Part shown: positions 45,281 to 58,500 of the stretch, piece after piece | How positions within the stretch are numbered: position 1 is the stretch's first letter | How the letters are laid out: every line of letters starts with the position of its first letter | Assembly (NCBI RefSeq): GCF_032854445.1 | Contig: NC_088301.1 | Coordinates: 39,295,187 to 39,359,186 of the forward strand | DNA length: 64,000 bases | Direction of reading: 5' to 3' | Source of the DNA: Liolophura sinensis | Lineage: Eukaryota; Mollusca; Polyplacophora; Chitonida; Chitonidae | Made by a program: the position numbers and the translations under genes | Notes under the pieces: generated by a model | Database searches by the model: none | Seen by the model: only the letters and a program-made list of their open reading frames with translations | What the model was told of the DNA's origin: nothing

Positions 45281-48200
45281 GTAAGTAGTCGGTGTGAGGT
45301 TTAATATTTTGCGGGTAATATCCCATCCTGATGGGCGCTCTCCATCTGCCTCGGTTGAAAATCATGGCAACCCATGTTGTAGTTGTGTTGTACGACCGAT
45401 AGCAGTGGGTGAATCATTTTAACAACTGGTATGAGCCATGTGGCGTTCGAAGGCAGCGCACTTATAAGATAATCTTAACATGATCGACCGTAAAAACATG
45501 AATATTTGTGTGGAAGATAAGTAGTAATATGTACAAACCGTGTAGTAGGTCACCAGTGTTAGCCACATTTTCACAACATAACTAACAGCAGCTTTGCCAA
45601 ACTAATATCTTGCATGTACTACCACACAGTTGTAAACGTCAGACGTTTTGTCTTACTTCAACAAAATGTGATGTTAACACCATATTGCATTTAATATTTA
45701 AAAGGCCAGAAAAGCCTTATTGGCTGATTATAATTTTACAAATTAGTTTAGTTATTCAGGTAGCCTACATGTAGTTCAGTTTGCTATTACTGGGTAAATT
45801 AAATTTTAACAGTCCAGTTGCAGGCCTCAAGCCTGCAAATTATCAGCAAGTCAAGGACAGTGTCCTGCACCCAGGAATATTTTAACTGGGGCCATCTGTT
45901 TGGTACAGGACAAAACTGCCCTATAGTAATTTGAATAACTGGAAGATCTGCCATTATGCACTGCAGCAACTTGAGAATTATTTCTGGGCTTGAGGCCAAT
46001 TGTAGTCAGACAGTATGGATAGAGATGTGGAGAGCTTTTATCTGATATTGACAGACCACTGGACTTCACAACTGGTAATGCTATGCCAATTTTTGATTAG
46101 CAACTTTTGTGCATTCACGTCACCATTCATGCTTTTGTGTGATGTAAACTTTGACATGAATCATTATGCAGACTGTGGGACAGTATCACACAGAATGTTT
46201 GAAAGTTGGTTGGGGTCGCCCCAAAAATCTTTTTGCTAGCTACATTTTGTAGCCAAATTTGCAGTGTTCAAAGTGCACAGCTGATTTCTTGGATATGTAC
46301 TGGCAGGAAGTGGGAGGGGAATTGAGATGTAGCTGTCTCTAGGTGCCTGACTTCCAGGCACTGTAACAATAATTCTTTTTATCTGGAACAATACTTGCAT
46401 TGTCATTCCAGGCCTTGAATAAGGAATATGTAGTTTAACCTGCTCTCATGGTGTTAGTTAGCCCCTGGTGACAATAAACAGTCATCAGTGCTTTTTGTGG
46501 GCGATGGTGTAGCGTTGCCCTTGTTGACCCCTTGTCTTCCACCAATATGATATGCCAGTCTATGTATCATAACCCTTGTGTGAGTGGAAATTTCTTCACA
46601 GTGGGATAAAACAACAAGAACTGACATCTTTTACCAATATGTACATGTACATGTATAGAAATTATCTCAAAGTGGTCCGAAATAAAATACCTTGTGGAAT
46701 ATCGTGTATGGAGGCATAACCATGTCTACTTATATTCTCCACTGTTTGTCACGGGCAAGGATTTAACCAGGATTTAAAATCCTGTCTCATTTTCTGTTTT
46801 CTCTATCTCTCCCATGTTAATTGCTACAACATGTACACTGTGTATCATCGAACTGTTTTTTGTAGCAGCAGATAGACTTTGAGTTTGAGACATAAGCTTT
46901 AATCCTGAAGAGAACTATATCATGCATTATAGTTATTATGCTATCAGTAACAAGATTTTTTTCTTCGAAACCAGTGTTTTTGTATATTGACAAAGTGGCA
47001 AACTCTTTAAGAAATGCATCACCGACAAATGTTGTGTAAAAGGGTACAATGATAATTCATTTGCCAGTCTTGTGAGTGACCACACACAAATTTGTAGTCA
47101 TTTTTATTCTGTGTATTATACATGTCATTTATTACTGTAGGTGTACAAGACAGGTACCCTTTTGGGAGATACTGTTGGTCTATTTCTATAGAGGGTAATT
47201 TTCATCCATGGGTATTTGGAATTAACCTAGATTAGGACTTACGTGTACATTTCTTATATCAGTATATATAATTGCTGGTAGTACATGTGTAGATACAGGT
47301 ACACACTTTTTATACCCAGGACTGCTTCATTGAGCAGCTGTTGTTGTTCAGCCCTGTCTGGTGTGAAAAGATTATTCTGTGTAATACGTATGTCATGTCC
47401 CTATTGACCATGTTCTAGTCATACATGATATACATAAACATGAATAGAGCTGGTTAATTGAGAGGACAGATAAGAACTTTGTGTAGGCAAATGTCATCAG
47501 TATATTGATTGTAGGCTCACAAGGCTGTTGGTTCCACTGAGGTAAATGTCAGACATCGTACGTCCACATGGTGAACTGATAGCAAAATGTGATACATGTA
47601 CCTATGGATGTATGTATGCAATTATTCAACACCTATATATAGGAAGCATGAATCCACTTGTGTGAAAGGTATGAGAAAGGTATGACAAGTGTATTTTATG
47701 CTTCAAATTTAAAAGCAATGCCTCTCTGGCTTTTTCTTTTATATAGAAGTTCTGTGTACTGTAGTTTACATATTTATGTATCATTATGGATTCATATATT
47801 CATACCAAACTGTGGACCATTACAGACAATAATTTTAGGCCTTCCACTACTTTAGACTGAATATGCATTCATATCAGGGACCAAAAACATCTGTTGTACA
47901 GAATTAATAATTGAGAGAGTTAAATTTCCACATTGATGTTTCTGTGTCAGTCATGTGTGGTATAATACTAGTATAGGGTGCACTGACATATGTAAGTGTT
48001 CTATGCTTGCGGGAACATTTATTTAAAATGTAAAATCTGAGGAAACGAAGTTCCCTTAGTAAAGCTAATAGTTATGCATTTCCCCAAAAGATGTATTGAG
48101 TGTTCTGAAAAATATACACCTAAAATAAACATCATATGTATAATTAGTAAGAATTTGTATTAATTTAAATGCAGAAAATTCTTGAGAAGTTCTGTCATTA

Positions 48201-49472
48201 TTATAACCTTTGCCAGTAACCATTGAAATAGAAATTATGGTTTGTTATTTAACCATAAATATTCGTGGAAATCCAGCTTTGAAGTCAACCGCTTTCTATA
48301 GTATAGAGTTAACTACATTGGGTCACCTTTGTTATTGTTAGTAAGATGTTGCCGTACACTCGCATGTTGCTTGCTTTGATATGTTTCTTAATGTCAAAGT
48401 GAAAGGGTGGGTGGTTAAGGTAGAAAGGGCTTGAATGTATAAGCTTGATGGGTGGGGTGGGGGAACTTGAATATGTGGGAGTGACCAATTGTGTAACATC
48501 TGCCCGTTTGTCCTACACCAGTTGCATTATATATTTTTATATATCTTAATACAGCAATGGTTACTGACAAAAAACTGACAAGTTTGAGACATTCTCAAAT
48601 GCTTGCACATCTTGTGCTGATTTACTGATCATGGACTTTAACATTTTTTTTTTTTTTTTTAAATTTGCATGTTGGTATTGAGTGTTATCAAATTTTCCTG
48701 GAAGGTAATCTGGCTGATTTTGTATTTATATTTTTAATTGTATTTTGGTGAACATTTACACTATAGTGTGCATAGTACCTTGATTTTGCACTGAAAACAT
48801 ATTCTCTACGCTATTTTTTAGATTTGTGTTTTACTTGTAAGTTTTGTTATGTTACATCCACATGGGTTGCATTTCTGGTAAATTTTTGCTGACAGCTTTT
48901 GTCATTTTCTCCACCAGCAATGTTAAAAATGCCATATAAAAAGCAAAGCAACAGTACCCTTTAAATCCTTTAGTGTGCAACAAGCATAGGAGAACTAACA
49001 TGTAAATTAAACTTTGTAAAGTGTACAGGTAAGACCATGTGGTATTTTGATGTATATAAGTGTTAAATTGTACACATACACATAGGTGTACCTTTTTGCA
49101 CATTCTGTTCTGTTCACTGCATAGATGTACATTTGGTAGCAGTCACATGTACACCCATTCATTTGAACCATGCTTAACATGTAACTGCATACATAGAGAG
49201 TGTTTCCTCTTACTGTATTTCGTAAATCTACCTAATTAAGTGTACGCAGGAAGCAATAGCAATGCAATGTTTGTACATGTTGACCCCATTTTTCTTTTTT
49301 TTTTTTTTCTTTAAATTTTGTGCAGCTGCTTTCATGAGTGTACTGATTAAATGGTACTACTTGCATACAATACACGTGCTTGTACTCTTGCACTGCGTTG
49401 AAAATGGCATACACATGTATAGTACAGTTACTGTATTAGAGGGAACACATACATACATGTACATGTGATGTA

Positions 49473-49507
<35 letters not shown>

Positions 49508-52500
49508 TTTTGCGGGTCATGTTACAAAGCGACATAACTTGCTGATTCACGTGTTTGTGTGTTGTTGTAGAGACCGGAGTAGATCTGAGGTCTGTGTCAT
49601 TCTTTCCAGCTCAGCTTTCAGAAATACAGCCCTGTACTACTCTGTGGAGCTCGGATCTTTTATCTGCGCTGTCCTTAACATGTCAAAGCATCTACATGTA
49701 CATTGTTCGTGAATTGTAAAGACCGTAATGCCACAGTTAACACAAATGTGCCTGTTACATCGGCAGCAAGCCAAACTGTGCCACCTGCCATTTTCAATTT
49801 TAGTTGACTGCACTCAGCATCGTCTGGCAAAAAGATAAATTTATCTTTCATTTGATTGAAACCAATGAGATGTACACAGTTGACAAATTGTGTGGGAGTC
49901 TTAAGTTCTGTTTGTGTCTTAACGGTTGAAGTGAAAATATAATGTATTCCACCTAGATGACAGCTTTTTTAATTTTAAGTGACACATTTACCTTGACTGT
50001 TTGATTCATCGACTTTATAAGGTCATCTAAGGGTCTCTATCCATAATTCCAAATACATTTGAATCTGGTATATTGTAGACATTGTGCTAGAATCCATTTT
50101 TGACGAAACAATAGTGGATAAAGGTCCTGCTTCACACTAGTCCCACCTGACAGGATTAAAAATACTCCACCTTCTCATTGTATTGTTGATTGCTGAATAT
50201 CTGGTACATTATTTTTAGGATGATTAAAATCCACCTAGGTAGCAGTTTAGAGGGCAAAGTGTTAACTACATGTAGAACGCAGGTACATGTACATGAAAAT
50301 GCTGCACCCGTTTTATGGATTATTAAAGTAATTCCTTATCAAGGAAAAGCAATGATAATCTTAAGGTACCTGTATGTTTTTATTAATCTTTAAATTTTTT
50401 TTACCCTTTTCCAGGTACAAATACAATGTTATTGAAGCAGTAATCGACCCTTGTTTGGAGACTATGGTGTTGTGAGATTAGTGTAAAAGAAGAGTGCAGA
50501 ATAGACTTGAGACAGCTGGCAACATGCTCACGGTATGACCTGTTGACAGAATGATGTCTGTTAGAATCCCAAATCCCACAACGTTAATGAATCGATATCC
50601 ATGATTATGCTGTTGAAGGCTGAATTCCACTATTATGATCCATTAGATTTTTTAAATTTACAATTGAAAGTTCATATGCATGAACCACTGCTTGACCTGC
50701 TGCTTTCTACTTTTTCCAGTTGTGATGTATGTACATGTAGGTTGCCTCTGCCAAGCATTGTAGGCTTTTGTGCAGCCAGGGTGCAGCCAGGGTAACACCA
50801 GGTTTATTAGTTCTCAAGCATTCTGTAAACAAACATGAACCGAGTCTTGTGATTAACAGTTTATAATGGTGTAAAAAAAAAAACAAAAACAAAAAAACAA
50901 CTGGTGCATTTCATATTGTACTGCAAGTGGTTTATGGCATTTTATGCTGAAGTGTCGCACCTTTCTTTCAAACAAGATGACAAGCTGTTAATGAATATAC
51001 ATGAGAGACAGTGCATTGATGGAACCTACAGGGAAATGCTTGAGTAATTTGGGATTCCTACATATACACAGAATCTGAAAGGACTGAAATTGAATTTTGG
51101 ACAATACTGTGACAGGCAGTTGCCTCCTGAGCTGTCTGTTTAATGCTTCTGCTTCTACTATGATATAGTGCACAGTTCTTACCCCATTCCTAATTTCATA
51201 ATGTAGTGAGTAGCACATAAATATTAATGTCACTATGCATTGCGTCTGTTATATTGGATAGCCACATTTAATATGTTAAGCATAGGTGTTGATCAGTAAT
51301 GATCATTAGCATGATAAGGGTGGGAAAATGCTGATGTGTGCATTAGGTCTGGAATGGTCATTTATTCTTTCCTGGAAGTATAGAGTAAAAAAAGACAGGA
51401 ATTCTGCTTTGACTGTGAAAACTGGTAACCTAGCCCCAAGCATGACGTGCAGATATCTACATGATTAAGGATCCAGGTATGTACATGTAGATGTCTCAAC
51501 CTAGGTTGAAATTGATGGTGTCCAACAAAAATTGTGAAAGCATCTAGCTTTAAGTCTAGAGGATTCATGTTAAAAATCCCATTTTTTCTTGATAATTGTG
51601 CCAAAGAGTTCGACATTAGTGTAGTTTTAGTTGAACCTCTGTGAATGTACATGTAGATGTTTATTTAGCCTGTGTATACAAATTTAATTTACACAAAAAT
51701 GGCAATAAGCAAATTAGTCCAGCTAACAATAGGATGTGGCAAAAATGCACTGCAAGCACACACAAACGTTTATTCAAATATGAAACGAAAACTATTTATA
51801 TTGCTATACATAACCTGTGCGTGCTTAGTTTTCAGATTTGAATGCTCCAAAGGACGTACTTATAACCTTTTACACTGTTCTTTTTCTTGTTAGCATTTTA
51901 AGTTTTAACACTTGACATTTCGAGCTGCAGATATTTCATCAAAAAGGGTGATGTTGCCCGGCTTTAGTAATTGCATGCATACCCGCAAGGTATTAAAATA
52001 GTAATGTCAGTTTTGCCAAATATATGTATGGAACATTTCAGTCTATGAGATGTACATTGCGTATAAACTATTTGAAAACCTAAATGGAATGTATGTTAAT
52101 TGTGTATGTTAATTAAACACTTTAAAACTGAAATCACATCCTCAAACATTCATTCAAAGCTGCTGTGCTACTATGTATAGACAACATGATGAACGCTATA
52201 GCTTCGTCAGTCATAGTGCTATATGTGTGCTGTACATGTGTATAAAAAGGGCGAGGTCGGAAACAAAGTTTTACCGATTTAAACATCCATTTAGTTTTTC
52301 AGTTATCTGTTCATCATGGCGTAGATTTGGCCAGAATTTGAAATCAGGCCATTTCATTTCCGATTTTCTCCGATTTTCCCTATCTCTTCCATGCCAATTT
52401 TGTCAGAATAGGGTGTCAAAAAGGCACTGATACACCAGCCTGACTAAGTCGAATCTTTGTGGTGTCCTGCGAGTGTCCCACTGTAGTAATTTGTGGAAAA

Positions 52501-55500
52501 TATCAGTAATGTGGACAGAGCCCATCATAAACTCAGCAGGTAGATTAGTGGTTTATCTGAACACGGCGCCATGATTCTTTTATGGTAACTCTATCCCATA
52601 ATATCACCTATATCATCTTATGGGAAATAATAAACCGAAGGCAATGGCTAATCACTAATCTACATAGTGACTCTTCATGGATACTGTCCATATTGTGGAT
52701 AATTTCAACAGATTTTTGGCGGCACAAGAGTCACAAGACACCATGAAGTACATGTGAGTGTATAACTATTGGAGGGGTGTTTTATCTAAAATTGATGAAA
52801 CTTTGTTTCCAACATTGCCCTTCATATATATACAAAACATATTGTAGTCCTAGTAGTATCAAGATCTTCAAAGACCTGTGGTATAGGTGTAGCAGCATAT
52901 GTGGATTCAATATTGAGGATTAGAAATCATGATTTTTGACATGCGGGTAACTGACAGTTGTTATGCAAAAAAGAGGACCAGGATTTTGGTACAGTTTTGA
53001 TACAGAACTTTGCAATCCATTCTAGACATTTTAGATTTTTTTAGACTTTACAAGTGTACTCTTAAGTCGTGAAACTTTTCACTCATCAAAATGTAATTTA
53101 TACACATTTTTAATTAGATGTTGGAAATAAAACTACATTGGTTGAGTTTGCCAGTTTCAAGTCTTCATAAAAAGTACATGTATGTACAATTTTATCAGTT
53201 TACATAGAATAATGTACTCAGAATGCTTTTGTGTTTGAATAAACATCTATTTCTTACAAACATGCGTAAAGCTGGAAGGATTACATTTAGAATGGCACTT
53301 ATCACTGTATTAGACATACATGTACTATGTTTCCACTGTAAAATAATAGGGAGAGGATGTGACTGCAAAAGTTCAGTTAACTAATTTCAGGCTCTACTAA
53401 ATATCAAATTTATATTAAAATGTAAAGTGGAAAAACTTCAGCAGAATTTGTCTTGTAATATTCACTATCTGGTAAACTTAGTTTGTGTTGTTAGAGATAT
53501 TAGAGAGAGAGAACCTGAAGTAGCAATGTATTAGTGCTATGGAATATATCTGCTAATGGAAGTCATTCTGTGAGTATGCACGTCTATTGAATTCAGAATT
53601 TCACACTGGTAGGTGTACATGTACTTCACTTAACTCGGTAGACATAGAGAGTGAAGAGGATAATACTGTATACACCGTGTTCTGTAGATAAATGTGAGGA
53701 ACTATTATACATGAATAAGAGTTATTATTGAGTACAATTACATGAAATTTTTTCAAGTTTACATTCACAAATTAAAGGCATCCACACATGTACTTTGATA
53801 CTCACTGTTACATGTAGATAGGATTGAATGGATTTTGTTAAGATCATGACTTGCTGACTGGTGATTCACTGAAGTTTCAAGTTCAGTACATGCATGTTTT
53901 GAGAAACGGGACATATTGATATAAGATCACTGACATTCCCGTCTTTCATACATTTGTTTAACATATGCCATACATACATAATGTATATGTGAGATTCTGC
54001 ATTTTTGTGCTTCATTACTAATCTTATGCTAGTGTTTCAAACTTTCATCTAGTGCATGTACATGTATATATGTGATTTCATATATATGAATTACGATTTT
54101 GTGTCATGAAATGTGCAACCAGTTAGAAACTAACTGTGGTACATATGCACTTTTAAACCATTTAGATACAGTGTAAGTGTACAGGTACCACCTTGTCATG
54201 GAGCCAATAATGTAGCTGTTGACCGCGTCGACCATCTGTTCCAGGTCATTGTCCTGGTTTGGCATATCCATGAGGCAACATCTCTGTTATATATGTGTAA
54301 CCCAATTATGGCAACCTGCTGAACCTCATGTGTAACCATGGATGAGCCTATTAAATATGATGAACATGTAGTTCATATACACTTATATATATGTACACAA
54401 ATAAACTGTTGATAAATTAATAGATTGTAATATATGCTAAATATGCTAAGCTTTCAGCTACTAAGCAGTACTTAGTGCTACGAAGCATGCAAACAAAAAG
54501 GTGAAATTTATTTTTTTGATTGGTGTTTAAGATTGTGCTGAGAAGTGTTTTGAGGATCAGTATTATAGCTGGAGGAAAACAGTGAACCACTGTCACCTAG
54601 TACAATATACCTGACAAACACCCTAACTAAAGACTACATCCAAGCCTTGGAGAGCTTGGGCCTTCATTTAATTTGAGCCTATTGGTTTTAGCGAAAAATA
54701 AACTCAGTGTCTATTCAGCCCTAAAAGACTCTAGTATGAGTGGACATGTACATATATGTGAAGCAGTGTACACAGCTGTAATGTAAGCACTGTGAATTTC
54801 TATTCATGGGTATCTTGATTTCTTCAGGCTCTTAAAGCATTTAAAAAATGGCTGCTATACCTGTATATTCTGAATTTTTGTGGTATACATGTACATAGGT
54901 GTGTTGCACATGTTCCTATATTTTACTGTAATGTGATATTTATGTTGTTTTCAGCCGGGTGGGATTGGACAACCCAGCATTTACCATGCCCTTGTTGTGA
55001 TATTCCTAGAATTTTTTGCCTGGGGGCTGTTGACGTCCCCAATCATCACTGTAAGTACATGTAATGTATGTGTAGATGACACTGTTAAACCCCAGGTCTG
55101 TTTCAAACTGAATGTACATGTACAGCAAGATGACCTCTCAGAATAAGAAGAGGTGAGGTGTCTACACGTACATGTATAGTGTCCAGTTCATTTTATTCTG
55201 AGAAAGAGAGTTGGCATGACCATTACTTTCTGTATATATGGAAAACACTCAGTAGGGTTTTTACAGAAACTTAAAAATGTTGGCAGGAAAAGTCAGGGAA
55301 TTAAAAGTAACGTTTCTAGGCTTGGAGAAGTGAAAGTATTTTGTACTTGCACCTGAAAACTTTCACCCCCAACAGGCAAATAAATACCATGAAATTCTAC
55401 TTTTAGTTTTTGTGTGTTGTGTCGTGTGAGAGGTAGACCAGGCTATGCCAAGCCAAAGCTGAGTTTTTGAGATGGCAGATTTATTCAAGAATGACCAAGG

Positions 55501-58500
55501 CTGCATGGCATCTCCAGTGTTAGTCGATCAGCGTCTGTTTTAGCTCAAGTGCCTTTCTTAGATCATTAGAACTGCAAACAGATCCTTTACCGTAACTTTA
55601 GGTCTTTTACCGAAACTGTAGCATATTTAATTTTTTTGATTTTGCGGAGTTCTGTGCTTATCAATGTTAGTATCAAGTACAAAGTTTCTTCTTTCTTAGA
55701 AATATTCAAGTGGCTTGAAAAATTCCTGTACTCTAACAAGTTTTAATTTCTTATATTAGAAATATTGAATACCTGTATATTTTCAAATTAGTTGTACAAG
55801 TCAGTTTAAGTGTATGAGTTTCAAATGTTTCAAATACTTTTATTTTAGGTTCTCAATGAGACTTTCCCGAATCACACCTTTCTTATGAATGGACTCATCC
55901 AGGGAGTTAAGGTATGATTTGTTACGAAAATTACATATAGAAGTAGGGTGTCATGAATTTAATATAGAGTATGTTTACTCCACTCCTGAAAATGTATTGT
56001 CTTCTATATGAAAAAATTAGATTTTTTGTTTTTGTGTTTTACTAATTCTTTATAAGATATTGCTAACCAATACCATTTTGGCACTTAATCAGATGTAAGC
56101 AAGGAAGGTATGTGAAGGCATTAGTTATTCTTGCTTTAAAGAAGAAAGTTAGGGAAAGAAAAAGAAATATTTAAGTAGAAACCAGAATAATATCCTAACA
56201 AAGTGACATTGCATCTAGCGAAACAACATGCATTGCCATTATTTATGTACTAATGTGTATCGTATTTGAAACTGACTTTAACGCTTAGAAATTAAAAAGC
56301 AGTTTACTATTTTCAGCCGAGTAAATATGTTATTAAATAGTGAATAAATTCTGTGTTTGTTTTAAATGTTTATTTCAGGGTATGCTGTCATTTCTGGCAG
56401 CCCCGCTGGTTGGGGCGCTGTCTGACGTTTGGGGGAGGAAGCTTTTCCTGGTGCTCACAGTTTCCTTCACATGTGCGCCTATACCCCTTATGAAGATTAG
56501 TGCATGGTGGGTATAGTGGCATACTATTCCATATTATTCTCCTCAATAATCAGAGAGCCAGAAGGTTGTAAAAATAAACCTGTCTTATGTAAAGAGGGCT
56601 TAGGTTATATTGAGTAAAAGTAATAAAGTTTCTCATTACAAACGTGTTGATTTAAACATATTGTTTGTGTGCTTGCAACTGGTGGTATAATGGTGTAAGA
56701 AGGATGTGGAAAAGTTTAATCAAATATAGCCAACTAGTTGCAAGTGTACACTTCCTAAAACGAAAGCTATGACAAGCCAGATGTTAACAATGTTGTTGAC
56801 TATGCCTATTATTTGTGCATTGCTTTATACCGAGTTAGTTTAGATGCATATCTGTGCTCTCTCAAGGGATCGATCAATTTGACAACCTGATGTTTGTAGA
56901 ATTTGATTGTACATGGAATTGTAGTGTCATTTGTACCATCAGCACCCTACCTTGCAGAATAGTTTTTGCTTTAGCTGTCAGCTCTGATTGAGAGACTTAA
57001 TATCTGTGGTTAATTATACATAACTGGATTAGTGAAATAAGTATTCGTGTGAAATATTCAGGTAAATGTAAACAGATTTTTGATGTGTGTATTGTGACCA
57101 AAAATTATATAAAAGTAATTTGCACGTTAAAATGTCATACCAGTAGATCTAGAAACATTAAACATCAACAAAACAGTAATATGATTAAGAGGCAAATGTA
57201 GCTTATGTTTCATCATTGCAGGTGGTACTTCGCCACAATCTCTATGTCAGGGGTGTTTGCAGTGACTTTTAGTGTTGTGTTTGCATATGTTGCGGATGTA
57301 ACTACGGAAGAAGACAGAAGTCAGGCATATGGGCTGGTGAGACTTGTGATACAATTATTAACTTTATAACATGTTAGTGATGACTCTTTTTGCATCCTGG
57401 ATTTGAAAATTAAGAATTTGTTAAACGTTTGATACATTAGGACATAGCTTCAGTATTTTTTCCATACATGTACACACTCAAGTAGTAAGTTTACACAACA
57501 TTTGGTTCCATGGTCTAGAAGCATTTTTAAACTCAAGTTGGTGGCTTGCGATACTGTTCCTGAACTTACATTTAAACTTAGACTTATATTTTCAATTTTG
57601 TTATTAATGTCAAGGAGATCTTCATGTACTAAAATAAAATTTCCAAAGCTAAGTCACAATTTTAGCAGAGTGTAGTGTTTTGAAGTTAAGACGAAATCTG
57701 ACTTAAGTCTAAGGCAACTTTGAGATCCTGGGGCCGGGTCTTTCATTTACTTCATATGATCTCCCCTTGTCTATTACAGGTGTCTGCAACATTTGCAGCC
57801 AGTCTTGTCACAAGTCCTGCTATTGGTGCTTATCTAGGTCAGATGTATAGTGAAACATTGGTTGTTTGGCTGGCTTCTGCTATAGCATTACTAGACATTT
57901 TATTTATTCTGGTGGCTGTACCGGAATCACTCCCAGAGAAGCTGCGACCAGCCTCCTGGGGCTCACAAATCTCTTGGGAGAAGGCAGATCCCTTTGGGGT
58001 AAGTTATCTTTATAATTACAAATATCAACTACTACATTCCCATGCTTAAAGTAAACAAAAAGTCTGCCACTACATATACATTGAAAAAAATGATCTAGGA
58101 AACAGTTATCACAGAAAAATATGTAAAAAAAATTCTATAATGTTTTGAATGCCAAGAAGATGAAGCTCAGCATTGAGGATATAGCACTGATTGACAATTC
58201 ACTCTGAGCAGCCATGTTGTAGAAGCCCTTGTGAACTTTTCATTATGATCAAGGCGGCTTTTGTGGGAAAGACTGAAGACAAAATTTGTTCTGCATTTCT
58301 GTTTCAGGCTTTAAAGAAAATAGGCCAGGATCAGTTGATCCTGTTATTATGTGTTACTGTTTTCCTGTCTTACCTACCAGAGGCTGGCGAATACTCCTGC
58401 TTCTTTGTTTATCTTAGATTAGTAAGTATTCATGCACCATTAGCAGCTCAATTATCAGGTAGTGTATGTACATGGATATCTGAAGCTCTTGGATGTGCTA

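Larger units (their letters stand above)
45281..54954 (+). other. MFSD14A intron 1 (9.7 kb)
   Basis: A GT-AG intron (GTAAGT at 45281, TTTTCAG ending at 54954) without a recognisable nested gene. It contains an inverted-repeat element (45809-46014), a diverged repeat pair (46745, 52295), a TA microsatellite (49476), a SINE-like element (54508) and an exceptional density of TACATGTA. Long first introns often carry regulatory elements, but none can be named here. Confidence 0.7.

Noticed and set aside
52173-52430. An 85-codon frame in MFSD14A intron 1 as a nested gene
   Set aside because: It overlaps a dispersed repeat also found at 46745, has no domain and no promoter context.
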